A stretch of DNA of 64,000 bases. Source: a gamma proteobacterium HTCC2207. Lineage in GTDB: Bacteria; Pseudomonadota; Gammaproteobacteria; Pseudomonadales; Porticoccaceae. The position numbers were made by a program, and so were the translations under genes. The notes under the pieces were generated by a model. It had not been told where the DNA came from and did not search any database. It saw only the letters and a list, made by a program, of their open reading frames with translations. The stretch is taken from contig CAJJAU010000008.1 of NCBI GenBank assembly GCA_905182275.1, positions 62,001 to 126,000 on the forward strand. Reading direction: 5' to 3'. Numbering within the stretch: the first letter of the stretch is position 1; every line of letters begins with the position of its first letter. Shown here piece by piece: positions 9,020 through 18,782 of the stretch.

Positions 9020-10075
9020 TCAGGGTACTGTGGTTGCTGATTGGCGAGCAAAGCAATGACTGACAAACAAAGATGCACTTAGCAGTGCGACCGCACAGAC
9101 TTGATGTGCGGCAGCGACGGGTACCGGAATATAAAAAATGAGCGTGCTAATACCTAGGCTGACTTGTAAAAACAATAAACCAATAAAGCAGTATATACCC
9201 ACTTTTAAAGACCCTTTTAGATCAGACTTGAGCGCTTGATAGGCAAATGTACACACCAAACCGACAATCAAATATGCAAACATACGGTGGTTAAACTGGA
9301 TAGTTAACATGTCTTCAAAGGCCGAAAGCCAGAAGGGTTGAAGACTATATAGTCCTGGCGGGATAAAACTGTCGCCCATCAACGGCCAGGTTGGGTAGGG
9401 GATACCGGCACGGGTGCCTGCCACTAGACCGCCGGACAGAATCATTAAAAATATCAGCCCACTAAGAGAGTAGGCAAATCGTTTGAGATGCTTAGGTTGA
9501 GAGGTAACTGGTGCTAATAGGTCGAGCACCGTCCAGAAGATAAAGCCATAAATGAACACCGCCATGCCGAGGTGGGCAGTGAGTCGGTACTGACTCACAT
9601 GAGGGTTATCAACTAAGCCACTCTTAACCATATACCAGCCAAGTACCCCTTGGCTTCCACCCAGCACCAGCATGACTATTAGCCTTGGTGTCAAGCCAAC
9701 TGCTATGCGCTTGGTAAAGTAAAAGAATAAAAAGGGTAAGACGAAAATAATACCAATAAAACGCCCCAGCATGCGGTGCAAATACTCATACATAAATATG
9801 GGTTTGAACTGCTCGAGTGTCATATTGAAGTTGGTTTTTTGATATTCAGGGAACTGCTGATATTTCAAAAACATGGCTTGCCAGTCCGCCTGAGTAATCG
9901 GCGGTATGACACCTCTGATAGGTTTCCAGTCGACCATAGACAATCCCGAATCGGTCAGTCTTGTGACGCCTCCAAGGAGTATCATTCCGAAAATAACCGC
10001 GGCACAGATGATCAGCCACCAGGCTATTTGACGATTATAGGATTCTTGGTGCGAACTTATAGAGCTATTGAGCAT
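9020..10075 (-). CDS. ctaA: Heme A synthase (COX15/CtaA family)
   Basis: A 351-residue, eight-helix inner-membrane enzyme that oxidises the C8 methyl of heme O to a formyl group, making heme A for cytochrome c oxidase. The four heme-ligand histidines of the family are visible in EYLHRMLGRF, YRLTAHLGMA, IQFNHRMFAY and AAAHQVCAV. The first extracytoplasmic loop after helix 1 contains TDSGLSMVDWKPIRG, also typical. No cta oxidase-assembly genes adjoin it here, so it is displaced from the usual cytochrome oxidase cluster. Its presence implies an aa3-type terminal oxidase in the organism. Confidence 0.93.
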   Translation of the reverse strand: MLNSSISSHQESYNRQIAWWLIICAAVIFGMILLGGVTRLTDSGLSMVDWKPIRGVIPPITQADWQAMFLKYQQFPEYQKTNFNMTLEQFKPIFMYEYLHRMLGRFIGIIFVLPFLFFYFTKRIAVGLTPRLIVMLVLGGSQGVLGWYMVKSGLVDNPHVSQYRLTAHLGMAVFIYGFIFWTVLDLLAPVTSQPKHLKRFAYSLSGLIFLMILSGGLVAGTRAGIPYPTWPLMGDSFIPPGLYSLQPFWLSAFEDMLTIQFNHRMFAYLIVGLVCTFAYQALKSDLKGSLKVGIYCFIGLLFLQVSLGISTLIFYIPVPVAAAHQVCAVALLSASLFVSHCFARQSATTVP

Positions 10076-10087
10076 GAGTACCTTGGG

Positions 10088-11446
10088 CTATTTTTGTTGA
10101 TGACCTTTTAACCAGTCTTTCTTACGAAAGCGTCGCATGTTTAGACTAGATTTAATAGAGAAATCGACCAGCGAAGTGGCATAGAGCCAGACAACGTCGG
10201 CACCCATTCGCACCAATATCCAAGGAGCAATAATTCGTGTCAGCAAAATACTAAACACCGTTACCATCATTGGATAGCGGGTATCACCCGCGCCTCTGAG
10301 TGCACCGGCCATACTGAACTCAATGGCCATCATGGGTAGACAGGCACTGAGAATATAGGTGAACTGCACCATATGGTGAATAACCTGAGGGTCATCAATC
10401 ATAAAGCGTGCGATTTGCTCAGCAAATAAGGACATTAGCACACCGCCAGTAACCATAAAATAGAGACTAGTACGCATGGTTTTCCAGCCGGCTTGATAGG
10501 CGCCTTTGAGATCACCAGCGCCTAAGTGCTGGCTAACCAGTGTGGCGCTGGAAATAGAAAAACTAAAGGCCACCACAATAACAATGCCTAAAATAGACAG
10601 GCCAATACCGTAGGCAGCAAATGGCGCACTTCCGTAACTCGCCAAAAATACCATGAATATAAGCAAGCCACCTTGGAAAAAAGCCTGCTCGAAGGCGGCT
10701 GGAACACCAATGTTGATGAGTGCTTTTCCGTTGCTGACCATATCTGGAAATGGGTTGGCCGGCTTAAAGCGGAAGCCGCCAAATATCCAAATCAATAAAA
10801 ATATAACGATGGTGACCGTCATGGCTATGCCGCCACCAATGGCCAGTCCAGAGATACCGCGGGCTTGCAAGCCCGCCCAGCCAAAGGTCATGGCTGTACC
10901 AAGGGCGACACTTAACGTAACGCCGACAATAGCTGTCCAAAGCGGCGTCGTACTGTCACCAGTGGCACGAAAAGCCATGTTAAAAACCAGTGTTGTTAAC
11001 ATGGCCGGTGCGAATACAGCCGTCCACAGCACAAAATCTGTGGCTAGGCGATGGCCATCGGGTGAAAGACCAAACATGCCCACTAGCTGATCTCGAAAGG
11101 GAATGGCGAACCACGCAAGCAGCAGGCCGTCTAAAAAGAATAGAACTACTGATAAAGCAGCGAAACGTCCGGCTAATAGCTGATTATTAGCCCCCCAATA
11201 TTTACCGACCATGGCGGTTGTACCGCTACAGAGACCCATCATTACTGCATGCAAGACAAAATATAAACGCTGACCGGTGGTTGCAGCGGCGACCGCATCG
11301 GTACCAAAGGTGCCGGCTATTTTGAGGAATGCGACACCCATCAGCATATACATAATATTGCTAATGATGGTCGGCCAAGTCAGGCGCCAGATATTTAAAG
11401 TAGAGACGGGTTCCATGATCGGAGCATGATAGCATTTGATGGTCAT
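10088..11446 (-). CDS. MATE family multidrug/Na+ antiporter
   Basis: A 452-residue, twelve-helix inner-membrane exporter of the MatE/DinF/NorM superfamily. Two repeated MatE halves are seen; FRATGDSTTPLWTAIVG in the first half and LRGAGDTRYPMMVTVFS in the second are the characteristic motif. The first ten residues (MTIKCYHAPI) look unlike a MATE N-terminus, so translation may begin at Met11 (base 11416). Neither start has a strong RBS. An inverted repeat lies directly upstream at 11455-11473. It ends 12 bases before ctaA on the same strand. Substrate unknown. Confidence 0.88.
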   Translation of the reverse strand: MTIKCYHAPIMEPVSTLNIWRLTWPTIISNIMYMLMGVAFLKIAGTFGTDAVAAATTGQRLYFVLHAVMMGLCSGTTAMVGKYWGANNQLLAGRFAALSVVLFFLDGLLLAWFAIPFRDQLVGMFGLSPDGHRLATDFVLWTAVFAPAMLTTLVFNMAFRATGDSTTPLWTAIVGVTLSVALGTAMTFGWAGLQARGISGLAIGGGIAMTVTIVIFLLIWIFGGFRFKPANPFPDMVSNGKALINIGVPAAFEQAFFQGGLLIFMVFLASYGSAPFAAYGIGLSILGIVIVVAFSFSISSATLVSQHLGAGDLKGAYQAGWKTMRTSLYFMVTGGVLMSLFAEQIARFMIDDPQVIHHMVQFTYILSACLPMMAIEFSMAGALRGAGDTRYPMMVTVFSILLTRIIAPWILVRMGADVVWLYATSLVDFSIKSSLNMRRFRKKDWLKGHQQK

Positions 11447-11454
11447 GCCGGTGA

Positions 11455-11473
11455 CAGCTTTTACTTAAAGCTG
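11455..11473. repeat. Inverted repeat upstream of the MATE gene
   Basis: CAGCTTT (11455-11461) and AAAGCTG (11467-11473) are perfect complements around a 5-base centre. It lies just upstream of the MATE start in the divergent gap toward threonine deaminase. It could be an operator or an mRNA hairpin in the MATE leader. No regulator is encoded nearby. The rest of 11447-11694 shows no recognisable element apart from the RBS before 11695. Confidence 0.4.
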
Positions 11474-11694
11474 GATACTATTTTAAAAAATCCCTAAAGA
11501 CTTAGATTTGTAACATCAGATTCTCTCTTATCAACGGATATTAGCGGCAGTATTGTTCTGCATCTTACGGTTATTCCCTCAAATACCCAGTTAGTTGCCG
11601 GTTAACGCCATTCTTGCCTATGCCGGTTGCGGTGATAATGCTAATTGGTCATTATCGCTGACTTATCTAACAGATTGATTTTTAAAGGACTACC

Positions 11695-12912
11695 ATGAGT
11701 ATTTCAGGGCAAGATGTTCGCAATGCCGCCGCATTGCTAGAGGGCCATGTGGTGCGCACGCCAATGGTGATTTCACCGCTGCTGTCGCAGCAGCTTGGGT
11801 GTCACATTCACGTCAAGTTGGAGTGTTTACAATATACCTCGTCCTTTAAAGCTCGGGGCGCGTTTGTCGCCATGCAAGACCTTTCTGTTGAGCAGCGAAA
11901 GGCAGGTGTTATTGCGATGTCTGCGGGTAATCATGCGCAAGCTGTTGCCTACCATGCGGGCCAAATGGGCATTCCCGCCGTTATTGTTATGCCTGCCCAA
12001 ACACCCTTTGCAAAGGTTGCGCGCACGCGTGCTTATGGCGCCCAGGTGGTACTTGAAGGTCGTAATTTAAACGATTGTGAGAACAAGGTCGAGGCATTGA
12101 TTAATAGCCGTGGACTTACGCTAATTCACCCCTATGATAATGATCAGGTAATGGTAGGGCAGGGTACCGTGGGTCTTGAGATGCTCATTGATCAGCCAGA
12201 CTTAGATGTATTGGTAGTGCCCATAGGTGGCGGTGGTTTGATCGGTGGAATTGCCACTATTGCCAAAGAAATGCGTCCGGACATACGTATTGTCGGTGTT
12301 CAGACAGAGGCCTATCCGTCCATGCAGGCGGCCATGTCGGGAACAGAGATTGTCTGCGGTGGAGAGACTCTTGCCGAGGGTATTGCTGTCAAGAAGCCGG
12401 GTAGAGTGACGTTGCCAGTGGTACAAAAATTGGTGGACGAGATAGTCTTGGTTAATGAACATCAATTGGAGTGGGCGGTCAGTGCCTTAGTTGAGCAACA
12501 ACGGGTTATTGCGGAAGGCGCTGGAGCTGCCGGAATAGCCGCCATATACGCGTACCCAGAGCTTTTTGAGGGGCTAAAAGTGGGCGTGGTTATTTGCGGA
12601 GGCAATATTGATCCGCGGTTGCTATCGTCTATCCTCAACCGCAATATGGCGATCGACGGGCGCATTGCACGGTTGCGCATAGACATCTCAGACGAACCTG
12701 GCATGCTGGCAGCGATTACTGATTCAATTGGCCGTTGTGGCGGTAATATTATCGAGATTTATCATCAGCGGTTATTTTTTGATGTCCCGGCCAAACTGGC
12801 AAAAATTGATGCTGTGGTCGAGACCCGTGGCCCAGAGCATATTGATGAGATTATTGCCGATCTTCGTAAGACTAAATTTACAGTGAGAAGAATGGAAGAA
12901 ATGGGCGACTAA
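11695..12912 (+). CDS. ilvA: Threonine ammonia-lyase with C-terminal ACT domain
   Basis: A 405-residue PLP enzyme that deaminates threonine (and serine) to 2-oxobutyrate. Lys52 in YTSSFKARGA is the Schiff-base lysine. SAGNHAQ near 76-82 and the Gly loop GGGGLIGG at 178-185 bind the cofactor. After about residue 325 there is a single ACT domain (RLRIDISDEPGMLAAITDSI). The length and one ACT domain fit the 400-residue bacterial threonine dehydratase type (TdcB-like catalytic core) rather than the 510-residue E. coli IlvA with two ACT-like domains. It is probably biosynthetic for isoleucine, but the symbol is tentative. A strong RBS, AAAGGA, lies 7 bases before the ATG. Confidence 0.9.
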   Translation: MSISGQDVRNAAALLEGHVVRTPMVISPLLSQQLGCHIHVKLECLQYTSSFKARGAFVAMQDLSVEQRKAGVIAMSAGNHAQAVAYHAGQMGIPAVIVMPAQTPFAKVARTRAYGAQVVLEGRNLNDCENKVEALINSRGLTLIHPYDNDQVMVGQGTVGLEMLIDQPDLDVLVVPIGGGGLIGGIATIAKEMRPDIRIVGVQTEAYPSMQAAMSGTEIVCGGETLAEGIAVKKPGRVTLPVVQKLVDEIVLVNEHQLEWAVSALVEQQRVIAEGAGAAGIAAIYAYPELFEGLKVGVVICGGNIDPRLLSSILNRNMAIDGRIARLRIDISDEPGMLAAITDSIGRCGGNIIEIYHQRLFFDVPAKLAKIDAVVETRGPEHIDEIIADLRKTKFTVRRMEEMGD

Positions 12913-12998
12913 GTACGTCGATTGTTCTCTTTTGAGGGTTGATATTGGCTAATATGCTACCCTTGCTGCTCGATAGGATTCACAGACGTATTTATCAA

Positions 12999-13730
12999 AT
13001 GAACATTACTGATCAGGCAAAAATTCAACTGTCGCCAAACTGGCTAAAAGCACTGGAGGGCGAATTCAGTAAACCTTATTGGCATACGTTAAGTCAGTAT
13101 CTGATGGAGCAAGAACAGGGCGGAAAGACTATCTACCCACCGGGTGAGCAACTTTTCTCAGCGTTTAACCATACTGATCTGGAGAACGTGCGTGTGGTCA
13201 TAATTGGGCAGGACCCTTACCATGGTTTAGATCAGGCCAATGGGTTGTGTTTTTCGGTTGCCCCAGGCAATAAGATACCGCCGTCGCTACGTAATATTTT
13301 TTCAGAGATAGAATCTGATTTACACATCTCAGCGGCCAATCACGGCTGTTTAAAAGCGTGGGCAGAGCAGGGCGTATTTCTATTAAATACGGTACTGAGC
13401 GTTGAAGAATCTGACCCAGGTGCCCATGCAGGGCAGGGTTGGGAGAGCTTTACAGATACGGTAATTGCGTTGATTAGTCAGCAGTGTGAGTCGGTCGTGT
13501 TTATGCTTTGGGGAAGTCATGCACAGAAAAAGGCTGCGCTGGTCGATGCATCACATCATCAGGTATTGTGTGCGCCACATCCTTCACCGCTGTCTGCATA
13601 CCGTGGTTTTTTTGGTTGTCGCCATTTCTCTGTGGCTAATAGTTATCTGCAATCTAAAAATCGTCAAACTGTTGATTGGCGACTTCCACCCATGATGGAT
13701 GATCATCCACAAATTACATTTGAGCTTTGA
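12999..13730 (+). CDS. ung: Uracil-DNA glycosylase, family 1
   Basis: Removes uracil from DNA to start base-excision repair. The water-activating loop GQDPYHG is at residues 70-76 (catalytic Asp72), and the DNA-intercalation loop HPSPLSAYRGFFG is near residue 190. From the ATG at 12999 the protein is 243 residues, close to E. coli Ung (229). The frame stays open upstream to TTG codons at 12939 and 12945. The TTG at 12945 has GAGGG at good spacing, so an N-terminus 18 residues longer is possible; family alignment favours the internal ATG. Confidence 0.94.
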   Translation: MNITDQAKIQLSPNWLKALEGEFSKPYWHTLSQYLMEQEQGGKTIYPPGEQLFSAFNHTDLENVRVVIIGQDPYHGLDQANGLCFSVAPGNKIPPSLRNIFSEIESDLHISAANHGCLKAWAEQGVFLLNTVLSVEESDPGAHAGQGWESFTDTVIALISQQCESVVFMLWGSHAQKKAALVDASHHQVLCAPHPSPLSAYRGFFGCRHFSVANSYLQSKNRQTVDWRLPPMMDDHPQITFEL

Positions 13731-13746
13731 TAAGGACTTTTTAATA

Positions 13747-14943
13747 GTGAAAAACCAACCGTGGCAAACACCGAAAAACTTGCTGATCGTGATGACGGTG
13801 GCAATGACTCTGGCTTTTGCGACATGGATGGCGCTGCTGAATAATTTTGTGGTGGAGCGCGCGGCTTTTACTGGTAAAGAAATTGGCATACTACAAAGTA
13901 TTCGAGAGATACCGGGGTTTTTGGCGTTTACCGCGGTTTTTGTGCTGCTACTGATTAGGGAGCAAGTATTCGCCTATATATCACTGGCGGTTCTTGGTAT
14001 TGGGGTTGCGCTCAGTGGTTATTTTCCCTCGGAGGCTGGTCTTTATCTGACCACATTTGTGATGTCAGTAGGATTTCATTACTACGAGACGGTAAAACAG
14101 TCTTTATCGCTTCAGTGGTTGAGTATTGAAGAGGCTCCGGCTGCGCTGGGTAAGCTAATCGCGGTGAGCTCGGCGGCATCTCTAGTGGTCTATAGTTTTT
14201 TATGGCTCTCCGAGCGTTACTTTTCACTGAGTTACGAGACCATTTATTGGGTCGGCGGAGGTAGTTGCTTATTGTTGTCATTGTTGATGTGGTTAGGTTT
14301 TCCGACCTTTAAAAGTGTGATTCCTCAGCGCAAGCACCTGTTGTTGAGAAAGCGTTATTGGCTTTACTACGCACTCACTTTTATGGGCGGTGCTAGGCGT
14401 CAAATATTCACCGTATTTGCTGGCTTTTTAATGGTTGAAAAATTTGGCTATAGCGTGTCAGATATTGCGGCACTATTTTTGATCAATCATTTGTTTAATT
14501 GGGCCTTTGCCAGTCGCATTGGCGTCATTGTCGGGCGTATAGGTGAACGTCGAGCATTGACATTTGAGTACTGTGGTTTATTTTGTGTATTCACCGCCTA
14601 TGCCTTCGTTGATAGCGCTGCTTGGGCCGGTGCACTCTATGTGGCCGATCATCTATTCTTTTCCCTGGCGATTGCGATTAAAACTTATTTCCAAAAAATT
14701 GCTGATCCCGCTGATATGGCCTCCACCGCAGGGGTTGCCTTTACCATCAATCATATTGCCGCGGTGTTTATTCCTGTGCTATTTGGTTTGGTATGGTTAG
14801 TGTCACCGATGTTGGTGTTTTTGATGGGCTCCGCTATGGCGCTGATTAGCTTGCTATTGGCTCGCAATATTCCAACGCGACCGCGCGAGGGCTTTGAAGT
14901 GTTATGGGGTAAAGTTCAGCACTCAGGGAAAAGTTTGGTCTAG
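13747..14943 (+). CDS. Major facilitator superfamily transporter
   Basis: A membrane protein of about 398 residues with some twelve hydrophobic segments in two halves, and a polar central loop (PTFKSVIPQRKHLLLRKRYW). The open frame extends upstream to 13699 inside ung. However, a GTG at 13747 is preceded by AAGGA at 13732-13736 with ideal spacing and gives a normal MFS N-terminus (VKNQPWQTPKNLLIVMTVAM). The loop VVERAAFTGKEIGILQSIREI after helix 1 is a loose form of the family motif. No substrate can be assigned. It sits 16 bases after ung but shares no obvious function with it. Confidence 0.8.
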   Translation: MKNQPWQTPKNLLIVMTVAMTLAFATWMALLNNFVVERAAFTGKEIGILQSIREIPGFLAFTAVFVLLLIREQVFAYISLAVLGIGVALSGYFPSEAGLYLTTFVMSVGFHYYETVKQSLSLQWLSIEEAPAALGKLIAVSSAASLVVYSFLWLSERYFSLSYETIYWVGGGSCLLLSLLMWLGFPTFKSVIPQRKHLLLRKRYWLYYALTFMGGARRQIFTVFAGFLMVEKFGYSVSDIAALFLINHLFNWAFASRIGVIVGRIGERRALTFEYCGLFCVFTAYAFVDSAAWAGALYVADHLFFSLAIAIKTYFQKIADPADMASTAGVAFTINHIAAVFIPVLFGLVWLVSPMLVFLMGSAMALISLLLARNIPTRPREGFEVLWGKVQHSGKSLV

Positions 14944-14952
14944 GTAAAATAG

Positions 14953-15381
14953 CTATTTTTCGGTGTCTAGAGGAGGCCGGTTTAAGGTGCTCCTCAACCA
15001 ATTAAGCTTGGAGAGTATGGAGGGTGTTAGTGCAATCTTTCGTTCGAGAGCAAATTTGCCCGGATAATCCATCATCAGTAGCCCTGCCACCATGGTGAGA
15101 AGGCCCTGGCCGGGTAAAAATAACATAACTATACCAGCGAGCAGCAGCAGAGAACCGATGATGTTTTTGCCGATAAAAGCCAATAACCAAATCGCTGGAA
15201 AGTTGTTTTTCCATGGTGGCGACTGACGTTTTTTAGGCACAAAATAATCATTAGGAATCATCGCAACCAGCCAGGGAAGAGAGACTAGGCTAGCAACGAA
15301 CACCGCTGCTGATACCAGACCGATGCCAACCAAAAGTTCTTGGTTTTCAGTAATCCAAAGTATAATTTCGTTCACGATCAC
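14953..15381 (-). CDS. Small inner-membrane protein, PGPGW-like
   Basis: A 142-residue protein with two to three membrane helices: residues 16-43, and a pair about 67-112 containing IVMLFLPGQGLLTMVAGLLM. That last segment resembles the PGPGW family of putative transmembrane proteins (glycine-proline turn between two helices), though the motif here reads PGQG. Its ATG overlaps the ygfZ stop by four bases (ATGA), so the two are translationally coupled. Function unknown; family placement is tentative. Confidence 0.6.
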   Translation of the reverse strand: MIVNEIILWITENQELLVGIGLVSAAVFVASLVSLPWLVAMIPNDYFVPKKRQSPPWKNNFPAIWLLAFIGKNIIGSLLLLAGIVMLFLPGQGLLTMVAGLLMMDYPGKFALERKIALTPSILSKLNWLRSTLNRPPLDTEK

Positions 15382-16367
15382 TCAGGCATCTCATAGGGCA
15401 ATGGCACCTGAGTAAGCTCAACGAACTCCTTTTCAGCAAATTTTATCTGAGCACAATCAGCAGACTTAATGGCCAAAATAGCTAGTATTTCGATGCTTTT
15501 ATCACTCCCTAGAGCCGCATTTGCAACCGTGCCAATGACCTTGCCTTCGCTGTTAATAAGCCCTTCACCTATTGTCGGTAGAGTTGATGTAGCTAGTTTA
15601 AGAATGTACATGCGACGTTTTACGCTGCCGCGATAATGTGCCCGTGCGACAATTTCTTGACCGGTATAGCAGCCTTTCTTGAAACTGATATAGTTTTGAG
15701 CATCAAGGTTAATCATTTGAACGATAAACGTATCCGATGACTCTGCGATGACATCTGCCATACCGCTGCGGATACGCAATAAGTCGCTGTAGCCTTGGCC
15801 TGCAGGGATTAGATCCGCACAGACACTGCTGAGGCACTCATGCGCATGATTAGCGTGTAGACTGAGTGAATAGGCCCCAGCGCCGATGGGGCGACTTGTG
15901 TTTGGATTGATGTCGTCCGCGACGGTTCCTGCATCTGGGCCGGAAACAAGAAAATTGATAAATTGATTGGTGACCTCGGTAATGTCGACTTTGAAAAACA
16001 CTGAATATTTTTTGAAGCTGGCCATAGCCAATTCAACTACCGATGGATGGGTCTCCAACAACAAGTCACCCTGGCTGTCACGGCTGACGCTAAATAAAAA
16101 TATTATTCTTCCTTTGGGCGTGAGATGAGCGCCGTTGAGAGAAGCGTCGGCGCCCAGTTGATTTAAATCACAGGTGACCTGGCCCTGTAAAAATTTTTCG
16201 CTGTCAGGTCCGCATAGCTTTATAAAGCCGCGATGATTAGTGCTGACAACGGTTTTATGGTGCAGCGCAGGATAGTCGATAGGTGATTCACCAAAAGATG
16301 TCACTACAGCGCTATTTTTACTGTCTATTGCAATAGAATATGTCGGGAAAAGTTGTTGCCAGTCCAT
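15378..16367 (-). CDS. ygfZ: Folate-dependent Fe-S maturation protein YgfZ (GcvT-like)
   Basis: A 329-residue tetrahydrofolate-binding protein of the GcvT superfamily, needed for full activity of some Fe-S enzymes including the tRNA methylthiolase MiaB. The signature KGCYTGQEIVARA, with its conserved Cys, lies near residue 228; an N-terminal HRGFIKLCGPDSEKFLQGQV segment is also typical. The gene is divergent from sdhE-ygfX across a 74-base gap, the same arrangement as in E. coli. It overlaps a small membrane-protein gene at its 3' end. Confidence 0.93.
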   Translation of the reverse strand: MDWQQLFPTYSIAIDSKNSAVVTSFGESPIDYPALHHKTVVSTNHRGFIKLCGPDSEKFLQGQVTCDLNQLGADASLNGAHLTPKGRIIFLFSVSRDSQGDLLLETHPSVVELAMASFKKYSVFFKVDITEVTNQFINFLVSGPDAGTVADDINPNTSRPIGAGAYSLSLHANHAHECLSSVCADLIPAGQGYSDLLRIRSGMADVIAESSDTFIVQMINLDAQNYISFKKGCYTGQEIVARAHYRGSVKRRMYILKLATSTLPTIGEGLINSEGKVIGTVANAALGSDKSIEILAILAIKSADCAQIKFAEKEFVELTQVPLPYEMPE

Positions 16368-16407
16368 AGGTTTGAACGACCCTGTAGGTTTATGGGTGAT
16401 TGTCTCT

Positions 16408-16413
16408 TATAAT
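16408..16413 (+). promoter_or_regulatory. Candidate -10 element for sdhE-ygfX
   Basis: A perfect TATAAT hexamer lies 28 bases before the sdhE ATG in the ygfZ/sdhE divergent gap. No convincing -35 hexamer lies 16-18 bases upstream, so support rests on the -10 and the position alone. Confidence 0.35.
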
Positions 16414-16441
16414 AGCGCTTTTACTTACTGAATAATAAATT

Positions 16442-16699
16442 ATGAATAAAAATCGTCTAGTGTGGGCGAGTCGCCGCGGTATGTTAGAGCTCGATCTTAT
16501 TCTCGCCCCCTTCGTGGAAAATGTCTATGATTCACTGACAGAGGATGATCAACTTCGCTTTGAAGTGTTGTTGGAGTGCGAAGATCAGACCCTGTTTATG
16601 TGGTTCATGCAGCGAGAGCAGCCAACCGATCCCAACATGCAAAGGATATTGCAGATAATCCGTGACAGTCGCCAAAAATTATCAAAGGTTTCTTCTTAA
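16442..16699 (+). CDS. sdhE: FAD assembly factor SdhE
   Basis: An 85-residue cytoplasmic factor that promotes covalent FAD attachment to the SdhA subunit of succinate dehydrogenase and to fumarate reductase. The functional RGMLELD motif, with the RGxxE core, is at residues 12-18, followed by the family's helical pattern. It lies divergent from ygfZ and overlaps the next gene (ygfX) by 38 bases, as a conserved pair. Length matches E. coli SdhE (88 residues). Confidence 0.93.
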   Translation: MNKNRLVWASRRGMLELDLILAPFVENVYDSLTEDDQLRFEVLLECEDQTLFMWFMQREQPTDPNMQRILQIIRDSRQKLSKVSS

Positions 16700-17084
16700 G
16701 CCATCTAGAGTACAGTTTTATGCGAGCCTCGGGCTGATGCTGACGGTTATTTTTTTGTTGGTGATTCTGCCAATATTATTGTGGCCAAAAACGATCGCCA
16801 TCGCCGTTATTATAGTTTTATTGGTACGCGCTGTTTTTGTGTGGGGTAATGCCCAGAACCAGATATTACTGTTCAACCCTGAGACCGACTATTGGCAGCT
16901 GGATGGGGCTGAAGAATACCAGGAACTGCGTTTGAAACCCGATCAGTTTGTTACCGCAGGGCTGGTTATTATGTACTTTGAAACGCCTAAGGGATCAGTC
17001 ATCAAACGCTTCATTACTCGCGATGTAGTTAGTAAGGCCGACCACCATCGATTGCGGGTGCTTTTGCTAGCTCGAAGTCACTAG
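16662..17084 (+). CDS. ygfX: YgfX/CptA-like inner-membrane protein
   Basis: A 140-residue protein with two adjacent membrane helices at about residues 20-61, followed by a soluble C-terminal domain with an IxLxxxxxxWQLDG pattern. This topology and the position overlapping sdhE match YgfX. In E. coli YgfX was reported as a toxin-like inhibitor of MreB and FtsZ assembly, with SdhE proposed as antitoxin, but the role is disputed. The start is a GTG inside sdhE. Sequence similarity is weak, so the name leans on synteny. nadB is convergent 15 bases downstream. Confidence 0.7.
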   Translation: MTVAKNYQRFLLKPSRVQFYASLGLMLTVIFLLVILPILLWPKTIAIAVIIVLLVRAVFVWGNAQNQILLFNPETDYWQLDGAEEYQELRLKPDQFVTAGLVIMYFETPKGSVIKRFITRDVVSKADHHRLRVLLLARSH

Positions 17085-17099
17085 ACAGTTGTTAGCGAA

Positions 17100-18728
17100 T
17101 TAAGCTTCATCTTGGTTAACAATCACATCTTGGCCCGCATAGTTAATCGGTACCATTATGGTGTCTCGAGCGATTGGCGATAGGTCTGGATAATCAAGTG
17201 TATAGTGCAGTCCACGACTTTCTTTACGTTGCATGGCGCAGCGTATGATTAACTCCGACACGGTGGCAAGATTACGTAACTCGAGTAGATCCCGGGTAAC
17301 CTTGCAGTTACTGTAATATTCTTGGATCTCATTTTGTAACAATTTAATGCGATGTTGGGCTCTTTGAAGTCGTTTGTTGGTGCGAACAATGCCAACATAA
17401 TCCCACATAAAGCGTCGTAACTCGTCCCAGTTATGGGAGATAACTACGTCTTCATCAGAATGGCTGACTCGTGATTCGTCCCATTCAGGAATAAAGTCCG
17501 GCTGTGGGATTTGTGCTACATCTTGATTTATTTTTCGCGCCGCGTTCTGCGCATAAACTAAACATTCGAGTAGCGAATTACTGGCCATGCGATTAGCACC
17601 GTGTAATCCAGTAAAGGCGTTTTCCCCAATAGCATAAAGATTTAACAGGTCGGTTTGTCCATCGTGAGACACCATGATCCCACCGCAAGTGTAGTGGGCC
17701 GCCGGGACAACGGGAATTGGGTCAGTGGTTATATCAATACCAAAAGTTAAGCATTGTTCATAAACGGTTGGGAAGTGTTCGACAATAAAGTCCGCTGACT
17801 TATGGCTAATATCAAGATATAGGCAATCACTGCCCAGTCTTTTCATTTCATGGTCGATTGCCCGAGCGACTACGTCTCGGGGTGCAAGCTCCGCATCGGG
17901 ATGGAAGTTACCCATAAAAGTACTACCATCAGGTAATCGCAATATGGCACCTTCACCACGCAGGGCTTCGGTAATAAGAAACGACTTAGCCTTGGGGTGA
18001 TATAAACAGGTTGGATGAAATTGATTAAACTCTAGATTGGCGACTCGACAGCCTTTACGCCATGCCATAGCGATACCGTCACCGCTGGCGCCATCTGGAT
18101 TGCTGGTGTAAAGGTAAGCTTTACTGGCACCACCTGAGGCGAGAATGACGCTCTTAGCATGAAATAGGGCAATAACAGAGGTTTTAATGTCTAATAAGTA
18201 AGCGCCAGTACAGCGAATTTTGCGCGAGTTCTTATCGGCTTGAGTGACTAAGTCGACCGCACAATGTTGTTCGAAAATATCAATGTTGTCCGCGGCAATA
18301 ACTTGCTCTACCAGGGTGCCGGTAACCTCTTTACCGGTAGCGTCTGCGGTGTGAAGAATTCGCCGATGACTATGCCCCCCTTCTTGAGTGAGATGATAAT
18401 TTTGTTGATCATTTTCTCGGGTAAAGGCAACCCCTTGCTCTATTAACCATCGCACTGCGTCAGGGCCATTTTCCACCACAGTACGCACAGAATCCTCATG
18501 GCATAGACCAGCACCGGCAATTAGCGTATCCGCGATATGGGCCTCGGCGCTGTCATTTTCATCAAAAACAGCGGCAATTCCGCCCTGAGCGAGCCACGAT
18601 GCTCCGCCTTGCAGGGAAACTTTGCTGATCAGAGCGACCCGCAATTGTTTGTCTAGTTGCAGTGCGCTGGTTAGTCCGGCAGCACCACTACCAATAATAA
18701 GGACGTCATAAAGATAAGTTTGCTTCAT
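17100..18728 (-). CDS. nadB: L-aspartate oxidase
   Basis: A 542-residue flavoprotein that oxidises L-aspartate to iminoaspartate, the first step of de novo NAD synthesis. The Rossmann FAD motif GSGAAG is at residues 13-18. [16 protein letters not shown] and the capping region [13 protein letters not shown] are diagnostic, and a C-terminal helical domain follows. Length matches E. coli NadB (540). It is divergent from rpoE, the common gammaproteobacterial arrangement, sharing the gap 18729-18885. Confidence 0.96.
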   Translation of the reverse strand: MKQTYLYDVLIIGSGAAGLTSALQLDKQLRVALISKVSLQGGASWLAQGGIAAVFDENDSAEAHIADTLIAGAGLCHEDSVRTVVENGPDAVRWLIEQGVAFTRENDQQNYHLTQEGGHSHRRILHTADATGKEVTGTLVEQVIAADNIDIFEQHCAVDLVTQADKNSRKIRCTGAYLLDIKTSVIALFHAKSVILASGGASKAYLYTSNPDGASGDGIAMAWRKGCRVANLEFNQFHPTCLYHPKAKSFLITEALRGEGAILRLPDGSTFMGNFHPDAELAPRDVVARAIDHEMKRLGSDCLYLDISHKSADFIVEHFPTVYEQCLTFGIDITTDPIPVVPAAHYTCGGIMVSHDGQTDLLNLYAIGENAFTGLHGANRMASNSLLECLVYAQNAARKINQDVAQIPQPDFIPEWDESRVSHSDEDVVISHNWDELRRFMWDYVGIVRTNKRLQRAQHRIKLLQNEIQEYYSNCKVTRDLLELRNLATVSELIIRCAMQRKESRGLHYTLDYPDLSPIARDTIMVPINYAGQDVIVNQDEA

Positions 18729-18782
18729 TGCTATGTCACACAGGTAGGGTCGGTCATGATAATATAAGATTTTGATTCAAGC

